Positions 1 to 6,640 of a stretch of DNA of 17,269 bases are shown here, piece after piece. Origin of the DNA: an uncultured Pseudomonadota bacterium. Its GTDB lineage: Bacteria; Pseudomonadota; Gammaproteobacteria; Burkholderiales; Casimicrobiaceae. Both the position numbers and the translations under genes were made by a program. The notes under the pieces are model-generated. The model was not told where the DNA came from, did no database searches, and worked only from the letters and a program-made list of their open reading frames with translations. Location: the NCBI GenBank assembly GCA_937958295.1, contig CALFEY010000385.1:1-17269 (forward strand), given 5' to 3'. How positions within the stretch are numbered: position 1 is the first letter of the stretch; each line of letters begins with the position of its first letter.

Positions 1-1
1 C

Positions 2-61
2 GGCGCGATCGATGCGCGCACGATTCGCTCGGACATGGGCGCGCTGCGTGCCGTGGCCTAG
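2..61 (+). CDS. C-terminal end of an upstream gene (partial, unidentified)
   Basis: The reading frame starting at base 2 is open from the window edge to a TAG at 59-61, giving 19 residues (starting GAIDARTIRSD and ending RAVA). It has the GC-rich third positions of the neighbouring genes, and it is followed by a 106-base gap before gmd, so it is plausibly the tail of a real gene on the same strand. Too little is visible to name a family. A chance open frame this short cannot be excluded. Confidence 0.4.
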   Translation, partial: GAIDARTIRSDMGALRAVA

Positions 62-101
62 GGCTGTTGCGCGCCAGGGGCGGTATTGACCGCAACCCCC
101 G

Positions 102-107
102 TAGAAT
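102..107 (+). promoter_or_regulatory. Putative -10 box (TAGAAT) of the gmd promoter
   Basis: GTAGAATGC contains TAGAAT, one mismatch from the sigma-70 -10 consensus, 60 bases before the gmd ATG and 40 bases after the preceding stop. The same nine bases recur upstream of arnT and of the ArnA decarboxylase gene. No good -35 hexamer lies at the usual spacing: TTGACC at 86-91 is only 10 bases away, which is too close. A small inverted repeat (GCGGT-ATTG-ACCGC, 80-93) lies just upstream and could be an operator. Confidence 0.4.
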
Positions 108-122
108 GCCGGCCTTGACCGG

Positions 123-141
123 GCCTCGCATGCGGCGAGGC
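123..141 (+). other. Hairpin in the gmd 5' leader
   Basis: GCCTCGC at 123-129 and GCGAGGC at 135-141 are perfect reverse complements separated by a five-base loop (ATGCG). The hairpin lies between the putative -10 box and the gmd start, ending 26 bases before the ATG. No T-tract follows, so it is not an intrinsic terminator. It could affect leader stability or translation, but in GC-rich DNA such stems also arise by chance. Confidence 0.4.
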
Positions 142-167
142 GCTCCGGCCCCCGGGTGCCCTGCGCG

Positions 168-1217
168 ATGACCACTGTTTCCACCAAGACCGCCGTCGTC
201 ACCGGTATCACCGGCCAGGACGGCGCCTACCTCACCGAGTTCCTGCTTGCTCGCGGCTATCGCGTCTTCGGCACGTTTCGCCGCGGCAGCTCGGTCAACT
301 TCTGGCGCATCGAGGAGTTGGGGGTGGCCGACCATCCCAACCTCACGCGCATCGAATTCGACCTCACCGATGCGGGGTCGGCGCTGCGCCTGCTCGAGCG
401 TGCGCAGCCGCAGGAGGTGTACAACCTCGCCGCGCAGAGTTTCGTGGGCGTGTCCTTCGACCAGCCGGTGACCACCGGCCTCACCACCGGGGTCGGGGCG
501 GTGCACTTGCTCGAGGCCGTGCGCACTGTAGACCCGGCCATCCGCTTCTACCAAGCGAGCACGTCCGAGATGTTCGGCAAGGTGCAGGCCATCCCGCAGG
601 ACGAAGGGACTCCCTTCTACCCGCGCAGCCCCTACGGCGTGGCCAAGCTCTACGCGCACTGGATGACGATCAATTATCGCGAGTCGTACGGCATCTTCGG
701 TGCCAGCGGCATCCTCTTCAATCACGAGTCGCCGCTGCGGGGACGCGAGTTCGTCACCCGCAAGGTCACCGATGCCGTGGCGCGCATCGTGCGCGGCAAG
801 CAGGCGGTGCTCGAGCTCGGCAACCTCGATGCGAAGCGCGATTGGGGCCACGCGCGCGAGTACGTCGATGGCATGTGGCGCATGCTCCAGCATTCCGAGC
901 CCGACACGTTCGTGCTCGCCTCCGGCCGCACGGAGACCGTGCGCGCCTTCGTGGAGCTCGCCTTCCGCGCCGCGGGTATTGAGATCGAGTGGCGCGGCAG
1001 CGGCGTCGACGAGACCGGCGTGGACGCGCGGACGGGCGTCGTGCGCGTGCGCATCAATCCCGCGTTCTATCGCCCCGCCGAGGTCGAGCTCCTCCTCGGC
1101 AATCCCGCCAAGGCCGAGGCCCTGCTCGGATGGAAGGCCGCCACGCCGCTCGATGCCCTCTGCCGCGCGATGGTCGAGGCCGACCTCGCCCGCGTGGATC
1201 GTGGCGTTTCCTTCTGA
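168..1217 (+). CDS. gmd: GDP-mannose 4,6-dehydratase
   Basis: This cytoplasmic enzyme uses bound NADP(H) to convert GDP-D-mannose to GDP-4-keto-6-deoxy-D-mannose, the precursor of GDP-fucose, GDP-rhamnose and related sugars. The 349-residue product is an extended SDR. It has a GITGQDG nucleotide-binding loop at residues 13-19, the RRGSS segment near 38-42, the STSEMF motif at 131-136 (T132 and E134), and the YxxxK pair Y156/K160; these positions match those I recall for E. coli Gmd. The C-terminal FYRPAEVELLLG segment is also family-typical. I chose ATG 168 over the in-frame GTG at 156 because it gives a standard N-terminus. No clear Shine-Dalgarno sequence is visible. The next gene starts inside its last codons, so the two form an operon and a nucleotide-sugar pathway. 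Confidence 0.95.
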   Translation: MTTVSTKTAVVTGITGQDGAYLTEFLLARGYRVFGTFRRGSSVNFWRIEELGVADHPNLTRIEFDLTDAGSALRLLERAQPQEVYNLAAQSFVGVSFDQPVTTGLTTGVGAVHLLEAVRTVDPAIRFYQASTSEMFGKVQAIPQDEGTPFYPRSPYGVAKLYAHWMTINYRESYGIFGASGILFNHESPLRGREFVTRKVTDAVARIVRGKQAVLELGNLDAKRDWGHAREYVDGMWRMLQHSEPDTFVLASGRTETVRAFVELAFRAAGIEIEWRGSGVDETGVDARTGVVRVRINPAFYRPAEVELLLGNPAKAEALLGWKAATPLDALCRAMVEADLARVDRGVSF

Positions 1218-2124
1218 ACCTCGCCGGGTGCTCGTGACCGGTGCCGCCGGCTTCACCGGCGGTCACTTGGCGCAGCGCCTGCAGGCGCGGGGACATCGCG
1301 TGTTTCCGCTCGTCGAGCGCGCGACGGGCGCCCCCGACGAGGTGGTGGCCGATCTGCGCGATCGCGAGGCGCTCGCCGCCGCGGTGCGCAGCGTCGCGCC
1401 CGATACCGTGATCCACCTCGCGGCCATCGCCTTCCCCGCGCACGCGGATGTCGAGGCCATCTATCGCACCAACCTCGGCGGGACGCTCGCGTTGCTCGAG
1501 GTCCTCGCGGCTGGCGGGCACGGCGCGCGCGGCGTGCTGCTGCCCAGCACGGCCACCGTGTATGCGAGCCGCAGCGACGCCGCGATCACCGAGGATTCTC
1601 CGCTCGCGCCTGCCTCGCACTATGCGGTGAGCAAGCTCGCGATGGAGCACATGGCGCGCCTATTCGCAGCGACGCTCCCCATCGTCTCGGTGCGGCCGTT
1701 CAACTACACCGGGCCGGGCCAGCGCGAGCCGTACCTGGTGCCCAAGGTCGTGCGTCACTTCGCCCAGCGCGCGCCCCTGATCGAGCTCGGCAACATCGAT
1801 GTGGAGCGCGACTTCCTGGATGTGCGCACCGTTGCCGATGCCTACGTGCGCTTGCTGGACGCGCAGGGCGTGGCGGGCGCCACGTTCAACCTCTGCTCGG
1901 GCGTGGGCACCACGGTGCGCGGCATGGTGGATCGTCTCGCCGCGCTCACGGGGCATCGCATCGAGGTGCGCATCAATCCGCAGTTCGTGCGGGCAGGCGA
2001 GCCGCAGCGGATCGTGGGCTCGAACGCGCGGCTCGTGGCGGCGATCGGGCCGCTGGCGATGGTGCCGCTCGATACCACGCTTGCGGACATGCTCACCGCG
2101 GCCGAGGCGCCGGCCAACGAGTAA
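1201..2124 (+). CDS. rmd: NAD(P)-dependent sugar reductase, probably GDP-6-deoxy-D-mannose (rhamnose) reductase
   Basis: The 307-residue extended SDR has a GAAGFTG nucleotide-binding loop at residues 14-20, a PSTATVY segment at 115-121, the YxxxK catalytic pair Y141/K145, and RPFNYTGPGQ at 165-174, which resembles Rmd-type reductases. With Gmd supplying GDP-4-keto-6-deoxymannose, C4 reduction to GDP-D-rhamnose is the most likely reaction. GDP-6-deoxytalose synthesis or another 4-keto reductase cannot be separated by eye. GTG 1201 is chosen because it gives a short natural lead into the Rossmann fold. It overlaps the gmd end by 17 bases, which suggests translational coupling. No ATG lies nearby; GTG codons at 1228 and 1234 are alternatives but would crop the first beta strand. 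No sign of truncation. Confidence 0.72.
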   Translation: MAFPSEPRRVLVTGAAGFTGGHLAQRLQARGHRVFPLVERATGAPDEVVADLRDREALAAAVRSVAPDTVIHLAAIAFPAHADVEAIYRTNLGGTLALLEVLAAGGHGARGVLLPSTATVYASRSDAAITEDSPLAPASHYAVSKLAMEHMARLFAATLPIVSVRPFNYTGPGQREPYLVPKVVRHFAQRAPLIELGNIDVERDFLDVRTVADAYVRLLDAQGVAGATFNLCSGVGTTVRGMVDRLAALTGHRIEVRINPQFVRAGEPQRIVGSNARLVAAIGPLAMVPLDTTLADMLTAAEAPANE

Positions 2125-2315
2125 GGCGGCGGTGCGGGACGCGCTCCGGGCGACGGTGCCCCCGCCGTACCCCCCAACGACCGATCGAGGGGCTGGGTCG
2201 CCGAGGGTTGCGTGGCGCCTTTCACTGGCATGTGGCCGCCCTCAACGCGAGCAGCGCCGCGCGCTCCGGATGAGCGAGGTGTCGATGAGGGGCGGCGAGT
2301 GCAATCGCGCGACGG

Positions 2316-3794
2316 CTAAAGCACTTCCGCCGCGTGGTCCGCGAGCCGCGAGCGTTCCCCGCGCTGCAGGGTGACGTGTCCCGAGTGAGACCAGCCCTTG
2401 AAGCGGTCGACGACATACGTGAGGCCAGAGCTGCCTTCGGTGAGGTAGGGCGTGTCGATCTGCGCGATGTTGCCGAGGCACACCACCTTCGTCCCCGGGC
2501 CGGCGCGCGTGATGAGGGTCTTCATCTGCTTGGGCGTGAGGTTCTGCGCCTCGTCGATCACCAGGAACTTGTTGAGGAAGGTGCGGCCGCGCATGAAATT
2601 GAGGCTCTTGACCTTGACGCGCGAGCGGATGAGGTCGCGCGTGGCCGCGCGGCCCCACTCGCCGGCCTCGTCGTCGGTCTTGTTGAGCACGTCGAGGTTG
2701 TCCTCGAGCGCGCCCATCCACGGATTCATCTTCTCTTCCTCGGTGCCAGGCAGGAAGCCGATGTCCTCGCCCACAGGAACCGTCACCCGCGTCATGATGA
2801 TCTCGGTATAGACCTTGAACTCGAGCGTGAGCATGAGGCCCGCCGCCAGCGTGAGCAGGGTCTTGCCGGTCCCGGCCTGGCCCAGCAGCGTGACGAAATC
2901 GATCTCGGGATTCATGAGGAGATTGAGCGCGAAATTCTGCTCGCGGTTGCGCGCGGTGATGCCCCACACGTTGTTCTTCTGGTGCGAGTAGTCCTTGAGC
3001 GTGGACAGGAGCGCGCTCTTGCCCGTGATCTCCTTGACGATTGCGTAGAAGGGGGCCTCGTCGGGCTTCTCCTGATAGAGGAACTCGTTGGTGAGGAGCG
3101 TGGGGATGAGCGGCCCGCTCAAGCGATAGTAGGTGTGCCCGCCCTGCTGCCACGATTCCATGCCCTTGCCGTGGCGGTCCCAGAAATCCGCGGGCAGCTC
3201 GCGCGTGCCGGCATAGAGGAGGTCGGTGTCTTCGAGGACCTTGTCGTTGAAGTAGTCCTCGGCCGCCAGTCCCAGCGCGCGCGCCTTGATGCGCATGTTG
3301 ATGTCCTTGGACACCAGGATCACGCTGCGCTTGGGATGGTTCTGCGCCTGGTGCATCACGACGGCGAGGATCTGGTTGTCGGCCTTGCCGCTGGCGAGCG
3401 TGGGCGGCAGCGTGGTGGCGATGGACTCCGTCTGCAGGAACAGCCGGCCCGTGGCCGCGCCGCTCGATTTCTCTTCCAGCGGGATGCCCCGCGTGATGGC
3501 CTCGCCCGTCTCGCCGTGCGCGGTGACGAGCTCGTCTAGGAACCTGCTCACCTGGCGCGCGTTGCGCGCGACTTCGGAGACCCCCTTCTTGTTGTTGTCG
3601 AGCTCCTCCAGCGTGAGGAGCGGTAGATAGATGTCGTGCTCCTCGAACCGGAACAGGCTCGTGGGATCGTGCAGGAGGACGTTGGTGTCGAGGACGAAGA
3701 GCTTGGCAGCGGCGGCATCGCCGGTTTTGGCCGGCTTGCGCGAAGGGAGGAGGTGGAGCGTGGATGGGGCAGGGCGCAGCTTGCGTTCGACCAT
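2316..3794 (-). CDS. PIN domain-PhoH family ATPase (PhoH2-type)
   Basis: The 492-residue protein joins an N-terminal PIN ribonuclease-like domain to a C-terminal PhoH P-loop ATPase. This is the PhoH2 architecture, for which RNA helicase and RNase activity has been reported in mycobacterial members. Candidate PIN acidic residues are D36 (VLDTNVLL), E64 (LTLEEL), D139 (KADNQI) and D164 (VSKDINMR). The ATPase has Walker A GQAGTGKT at 305-312 and Walker B LVIDEAQ at 411-417, followed by GNIAQID and LQRGERS near the C-terminus. ATG 3794 is preceded by a perfect AAGGAGG, only three bases from the start. It is the last gene of the minus-strand run, 178 bases after bcp, and probably has its own promoter. 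The role is likely RNA processing or stress response; a phosphate-starvation role should not be assumed from the family name. Confidence 0.92.
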   Translation of the reverse strand: MVERKLRPAPSTLHLLPSRKPAKTGDAAAAKLFVLDTNVLLHDPTSLFRFEEHDIYLPLLTLEELDNNKKGVSEVARNARQVSRFLDELVTAHGETGEAITRGIPLEEKSSGAATGRLFLQTESIATTLPPTLASGKADNQILAVVMHQAQNHPKRSVILVSKDINMRIKARALGLAAEDYFNDKVLEDTDLLYAGTRELPADFWDRHGKGMESWQQGGHTYYRLSGPLIPTLLTNEFLYQEKPDEAPFYAIVKEITGKSALLSTLKDYSHQKNNVWGITARNREQNFALNLLMNPEIDFVTLLGQAGTGKTLLTLAAGLMLTLEFKVYTEIIMTRVTVPVGEDIGFLPGTEEEKMNPWMGALEDNLDVLNKTDDEAGEWGRAATRDLIRSRVKVKSLNFMRGRTFLNKFLVIDEAQNLTPKQMKTLITRAGPGTKVVCLGNIAQIDTPYLTEGSSGLTYVVDRFKGWSHSGHVTLQRGERSRLADHAAEVL

Positions 3795-3797
3795 GGG

Positions 3798-3804
3798 CCT
3801 CCTT
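3798..3804 (-). promoter_or_regulatory. phoH ribosome binding site (AAGGAGG), unusually close to the start
   Basis: On the minus strand AAGGAGG matches the anti-Shine-Dalgarno sequence perfectly, but only three bases (CCC) separate it from ATG 3794. Most starts here have weak or no Shine-Dalgarno sequence, so this one supports ATG 3794 over in-frame upstream codons. Confidence 0.6.
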
Positions 3805-3852
3805 GGGGCGCTTCGTGGGGCCACCCGACGCCCGGGCGTCCCCGTCGATTCG

Positions 3853-3880
3853 ATGGTACAGGTTTTGGCTCGCCACACAA
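3853..3880 (-). promoter_or_regulatory. Possible phoH promoter
   Basis: On the minus strand TTGTGT (3880-3875) and TACCAT (3858-3853) are separated by 16 bases, with the -10 box ending 59 bases before the phoH ATG. The -35 box matches only the TTG half of the consensus. The stretch is more AT-rich than its surroundings, which adds some support. Confidence 0.3.
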
Positions 3881-3972
3881 GGGGTTGTGGTACGAACCTC
3901 GGAAGTGCCGGAGTATTGTGGTGCAAAGAGGACAGCCGCGAGCCCGGGCGTGACACCGGGCTTGCCGCCGCG

Positions 3973-4425
3973 TTACAGCGTCTTGACGAACTCCAACACC
4001 TCGTCGACGTGTCCGGGCACCTTCACGCCGCGCCACTCGCGCACGAGCTTGCCGCTGCCGTCGATCACGAAGGTGCTGCGCTCGATGCCGCGCACCTGCT
4101 TGCCATACATGTTCTTCATCTTGATGACGTCGAACTGCTTGCACAGCGCCTCGTCGTGGTCGGAGATGAGCGCGAATGGAAACTCCATCTTGGCCTTGAA
4201 CTTGTCGTGTGAGGCGAGCGAGTCGCGGGACACGCCGACCACGACCGCGTTGGCCTCGGCAAACGCCTCGTTCGCGTCGCGGAACTGCGCACCCTGGGTG
4301 GTACACCCGGGCGTGCTGTCCTTGGGGTAGAAATACAGGACGAGGGTCTTCCCCTTGTGGGCGGAAAGTGTGAACGGACCGCCCGTGGCGTCGGCGGTGA
4401 AATCGGCAACTTTCTTTCCGGTCAT
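3973..4425 (-). CDS. bcp: Thioredoxin-dependent peroxiredoxin, Bcp/PrxQ type
   Basis: The 150-residue protein belongs to the Bcp/PrxQ peroxiredoxins, cytoplasmic enzymes that reduce H2O2 and organic hydroperoxides. The peroxidatic cysteine is C41 in the YPKDSTPGCT motif. The usual nearby resolving cysteine five residues on is absent (GCTTQGAQ), and the alternative PrxQ site about 36-37 residues downstream holds K77/A78. The only other cysteine is C95 in DEALCKQF. It may therefore act as a 1-Cys enzyme or use C95. GIERSTFVIDGSG near 113-125 is family-typical, as is the length. ATG 4425 has GGGAG five bases upstream. It follows arnD by 49 bases on the same strand and may be cotranscribed, but no functional link to lipid A modification is implied. 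Confidence 0.93.
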   Translation of the reverse strand: MTGKKVADFTADATGGPFTLSAHKGKTLVLYFYPKDSTPGCTTQGAQFRDANEAFAEANAVVVGVSRDSLASHDKFKAKMEFPFALISDHDEALCKQFDVIKMKNMYGKQVRGIERSTFVIDGSGKLVREWRGVKVPGHVDEVLEFVKTL

Positions 4426-4430
4426 GTGGA

Positions 4431-4435
4431 CTCCC
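4431..4435 (-). promoter_or_regulatory. bcp ribosome binding site (GGGAG)
   Basis: GGGAG on the minus strand lies five bases before ATG 4425 and fixes that start. It sits in the 49-base gap after arnD. Confidence 0.5.
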
Positions 4436-4474
4436 GATGAGTGAGCAAGCGAAGGGGAATGGCTCGCCGCCGGC

Positions 4475-5404
4475 TCACGCCGCGGCGCCCAAGTCGACGT
4501 CCTCGAGGAACTCCTCCCCTTGGACGAGCAGCGTGCCGCTGCGGCCCGGTATCGTGCCGCTGTCCACGATGCAGCGTGGCAGAGCCATCGGCTCCACAGC
4601 GTCGTAGATCGCGCGCACCGGGCCGAGCGTCCATCCCTGCGCCTTCCAGCCCAGGATCAACTGCTCGAAGGCGGAGGCCAGGCGCATGCCTTCGAGCTCG
4701 GCATGCAGCGTGTACACCTGCGGGGCGAGCGGCTCGCGGGTGCGCTCGAGCAGGTGCGCCGCCACGTTCTCCTCAGTGACCCCATCCAGCCCCACGAGCT
4801 CGTCGAGCGTGGGCAGCGTGGTGGGGATCTGCGGGCAGCGGATCGGCTCGGCGTTGTACATGGGCAGGTGCGGATGCGTGCCGCGGCCGTCGGAGCAGTA
4901 GTCGAAGCCCAGGCGCTGGGTGAGGCGCAGCGCGTGCACGTTCATCTGCCAGCCGGCCGCGCCGTGCGTGAGGGGCGCCTCGCGGAAGATGTCGGTGTAG
5001 CGTGCGCAGGCCCGCTCCATCTCGGCGAAGGTCCAGTCGGCGTCGGCACGGACGACGCCGTCTTGCCAGCGGATGTGGTCCCAGCAGTGGATGCCCGTCT
5101 CGTGCCCGGCGTCGCGCGCCGACTGCATGATGGCCGCGCCGCGGCGGCCGATGTCCGGGCCGGGCAGCACGGTGCCGTAGAGCAGCGTGCGCATGCCGTA
5201 GTGCTTGACCACCGACGTGCGCCGTACCTTGCCCACGAAGCCCGGCCGAAACACGCGCTTGATCGCTCGCCCGGTGTGGTCGGGCCCGAGAGAAAACAGG
5301 AACGTGGCGGCCACGTCGTGCCGGTGCAGGATGTCGAGCAGGCGCGGCACGCCCTCGCGGGTGCCGCGCCACGTGTCCACGTCGATCTTGAGGGCGAGGT
5401 GCAT
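4475..5404 (-). CDS. arnD: 4-deoxy-4-formamido-L-arabinose-phosphoundecaprenol deformylase
   Basis: ArnD removes the formyl group from undecaprenyl-phosphate-Ara4FN at the inner membrane, giving the Ara4N donor that is later flipped and used by ArnT. The 309-residue protein is a NodB-type polysaccharide deacetylase with the ArnD signature KIDVDTWRGTREG at residues 6-18. D8 and D10 are candidate metal or catalytic acids, and GIHCWDH at 104-110 supplies H106 and H110. ATG 5404 is chosen because it starts the domain directly (MHLALKIDVD). An in-frame TTG at 5458 would add 18 charged residues and would put the 5431-5450 hairpin inside the gene. It lies 56 bases after the ArnA decarboxylase gene in the same operon. 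No clear Shine-Dalgarno sequence is seen. Confidence 0.94.
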   Translation of the reverse strand: MHLALKIDVDTWRGTREGVPRLLDILHRHDVAATFLFSLGPDHTGRAIKRVFRPGFVGKVRRTSVVKHYGMRTLLYGTVLPGPDIGRRGAAIMQSARDAGHETGIHCWDHIRWQDGVVRADADWTFAEMERACARYTDIFREAPLTHGAAGWQMNVHALRLTQRLGFDYCSDGRGTHPHLPMYNAEPIRCPQIPTTLPTLDELVGLDGVTEENVAAHLLERTREPLAPQVYTLHAELEGMRLASAFEQLILGWKAQGWTLGPVRAIYDAVEPMALPRCIVDSGTIPGRSGTLLVQGEEFLEDVDLGAAA

Positions 5405-5430
5405 TGTGGCGAGGGGATCGGGTGCGGCCG

Positions 5431-5450
5431 CGTGCGCATGTTCGCGCACG
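5431..5450 (-). repeat. Inverted repeat (hairpin) in the arnA-DH/arnD gap
   Basis: CGTGCGC at 5431-5437 and GCGCACG at 5444-5450 are perfect 7-base complements around a six-base loop. On the minus strand mRNA it would form a stem ending 26 bases before the arnD ATG. No T-tract follows, so read-through is expected. It could be an RNA stability or processing element between arnA-DH and arnD. Confidence 0.45.
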
Positions 5451-5460
5451 CGAGGCAATC

Positions 5461-6525
5461 CTACGACCGGGGCGCCTCGCCGGCGCCGATGAGCCCGCGG
5501 GCCTCGGCGACCTGGCCGCGATAGGCCTCGAAAATGCGCACGAGCGCGTCCTCCATCGCCACCACGGGCTTCCAGTCGAGGTCGCGCATCGTGTTGTCGA
5601 TCTTGGGCACGCGGTTCTGCACGTCCTGGTACCCGCTGCCGTAATAGGCATCGGCGGTGGTGTCGACGAGCGAGACCTTGGCCGCACTCTCGGCGTACTC
5701 GGGGTAGCGGCGCGCGATCTCGAGCATCTTCACCGCGAGCTCGCGCACCGACCAGTTATTGGCGGGATTGCCGATGTTGTAGATCCGGCCGGTGGCCACG
5801 CTGTTCGCGTTGGCCACGATCTTCATCAGCGCCGCGATGCCGTCGTCGATGTACGTGAACGCGCGCTTCTGCGTGCCGCCGTCCACGAGCTTGATGGGCT
5901 CGCCGCGCACGATGTGGCCCAAGAACTGCGTGATCACGCGCGAGCTCCCCTCCTTGGCGGTATCGATCGAGTCCAGCCCGGCGCCGATCCAGTTGAAGGG
6001 GCGGAACAGCGTGTAGTCGAGACCTTGCTGCATGCCGTAGGCGTGGATCACGCGGTCCATGAGCTGCTTGGCGCACGCGTAGATCCACCGGGGCTTGTTG
6101 ATCGGCCCGAGCACGAGCTCGGAGGTCTCCGAGTCGAACTGCGCGTCGCGCGACATGCCGTACACCTCGGAGGTGGACGGAAAGACGATGCGCTTGCCGT
6201 AGCGCACGCACGCCCGCACGATCGGCAGGTTCGCCTCGAAGTCGAGCTCGAACACGCGCAGCGGATCGCGGACGTAGGTGGCGGGCGTGGCGATCGCCAC
6301 GAGGGGAAGCACGACGTCGCACTTCTTCACGTGATACTCGATCCACTCGCGGTTGATCGTGATGTCACCTTCGAAGAAGTGAAAGCGCGGCGCCTGCAGG
6401 AGATCGCCCAGGCGATCCGTCTGCATGTCCATGCCGTAGATCTCCCAGTCGGCGCCGGCGATCACGGCCTGGGACAGGTGGTGGCCTATGAAGCCGTTGA
6501 CGCCGAGGATGAGGACTCGTTTCAT
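5461..6525 (-). CDS. arnA: UDP-glucuronate oxidative decarboxylase (stand-alone ArnA C-terminal domain)
   Basis: This enzyme oxidises and decarboxylates UDP-glucuronic acid to the UDP-4-keto-pentose that ArnB aminates. The 354-residue protein matches only the dehydrogenase half of the bifunctional ~660-residue E. coli ArnA. Visible features are GVNGFIG at 8-14, TSE with catalytic-type S119/E120, Y149 and K153 (WIYACAK), and R305 in DVQNR. With a constant offset of 314 these equal the E. coli ArnA residues S433, E434, Y463, K467 and R619 as I recall them. A plain UDP-xylose synthase is the alternative, but the RPFNWIGAGLDSID segment and the arn neighbours favour ArnA. ATG 6525 gives the natural Rossmann start. 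A promoter-like element lies just upstream, 115 bases after the TMEM175-like gene. Confidence 0.93.
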   Translation of the reverse strand: MKRVLILGVNGFIGHHLSQAVIAGADWEIYGMDMQTDRLGDLLQAPRFHFFEGDITINREWIEYHVKKCDVVLPLVAIATPATYVRDPLRVFELDFEANLPIVRACVRYGKRIVFPSTSEVYGMSRDAQFDSETSELVLGPINKPRWIYACAKQLMDRVIHAYGMQQGLDYTLFRPFNWIGAGLDSIDTAKEGSSRVITQFLGHIVRGEPIKLVDGGTQKRAFTYIDDGIAALMKIVANANSVATGRIYNIGNPANNWSVRELAVKMLEIARRYPEYAESAAKVSLVDTTADAYYGSGYQDVQNRVPKIDNTMRDLDWKPVVAMEDALVRIFEAYRGQVAEARGLIGAGEAPRS

Positions 6526-6554
6526 TGCGGGACCGGCAGGGCGGGGACGCCCGC

Positions 6555-6575
6555 ATTCTACCTGCCGGCGCCGGC
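6555..6575 (-). promoter_or_regulatory. Putative internal promoter -10 box (TAGAAT) and adjoining palindrome before arnA-DH
   Basis: On the minus strand GTAGAATGC recurs, with TAGAAT at 6560-6555, 29 bases before the ATG at 6525. The 12-base perfect palindrome GCCGGCGCCGGC (6564-6575) sits in the would-be -35/-10 spacer, where a repressor could bind. No good -35 hexamer is visible. If active, this promoter would express arnA-DH, arnD and perhaps bcp separately from the upstream arn genes. Confidence 0.4.
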
Positions 6576-6640
6576 GGCACCCGTCGGGGCGCAACGGGCT
6601 CGGTGGCGGGAGGCCCCGCCGTACGCGCCGCTCGTGCCCG

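Noticed and set aside
86..107. TTGACC and TAGAAT as a complete sigma-70 promoter before gmd
   Set aside because: The spacing is only 10 bases, well short of the usual 16-18, so only the -10 element is retained.
2125..2315. A terminator between the convergent rmd and phoH genes
   Set aside because: The 191-base gap has short GC-rich complementary pieces, but no stem followed by a T-tract on either strand; I see no other feature in it.
2242..3876. A 544-codon minus-strand frame overlapping phoH in another frame
   Set aside because: It has the His/Arg/Pro-rich composition of a shadow of a GC-rich gene, while the phoH frame carries intact PIN and Walker motifs.
5404..5458. TTG at 5458 as the arnD start
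   Set aside because: It adds 18 residues with no family counterpart; ATG 5404 begins directly at the conserved deacetylase domain.
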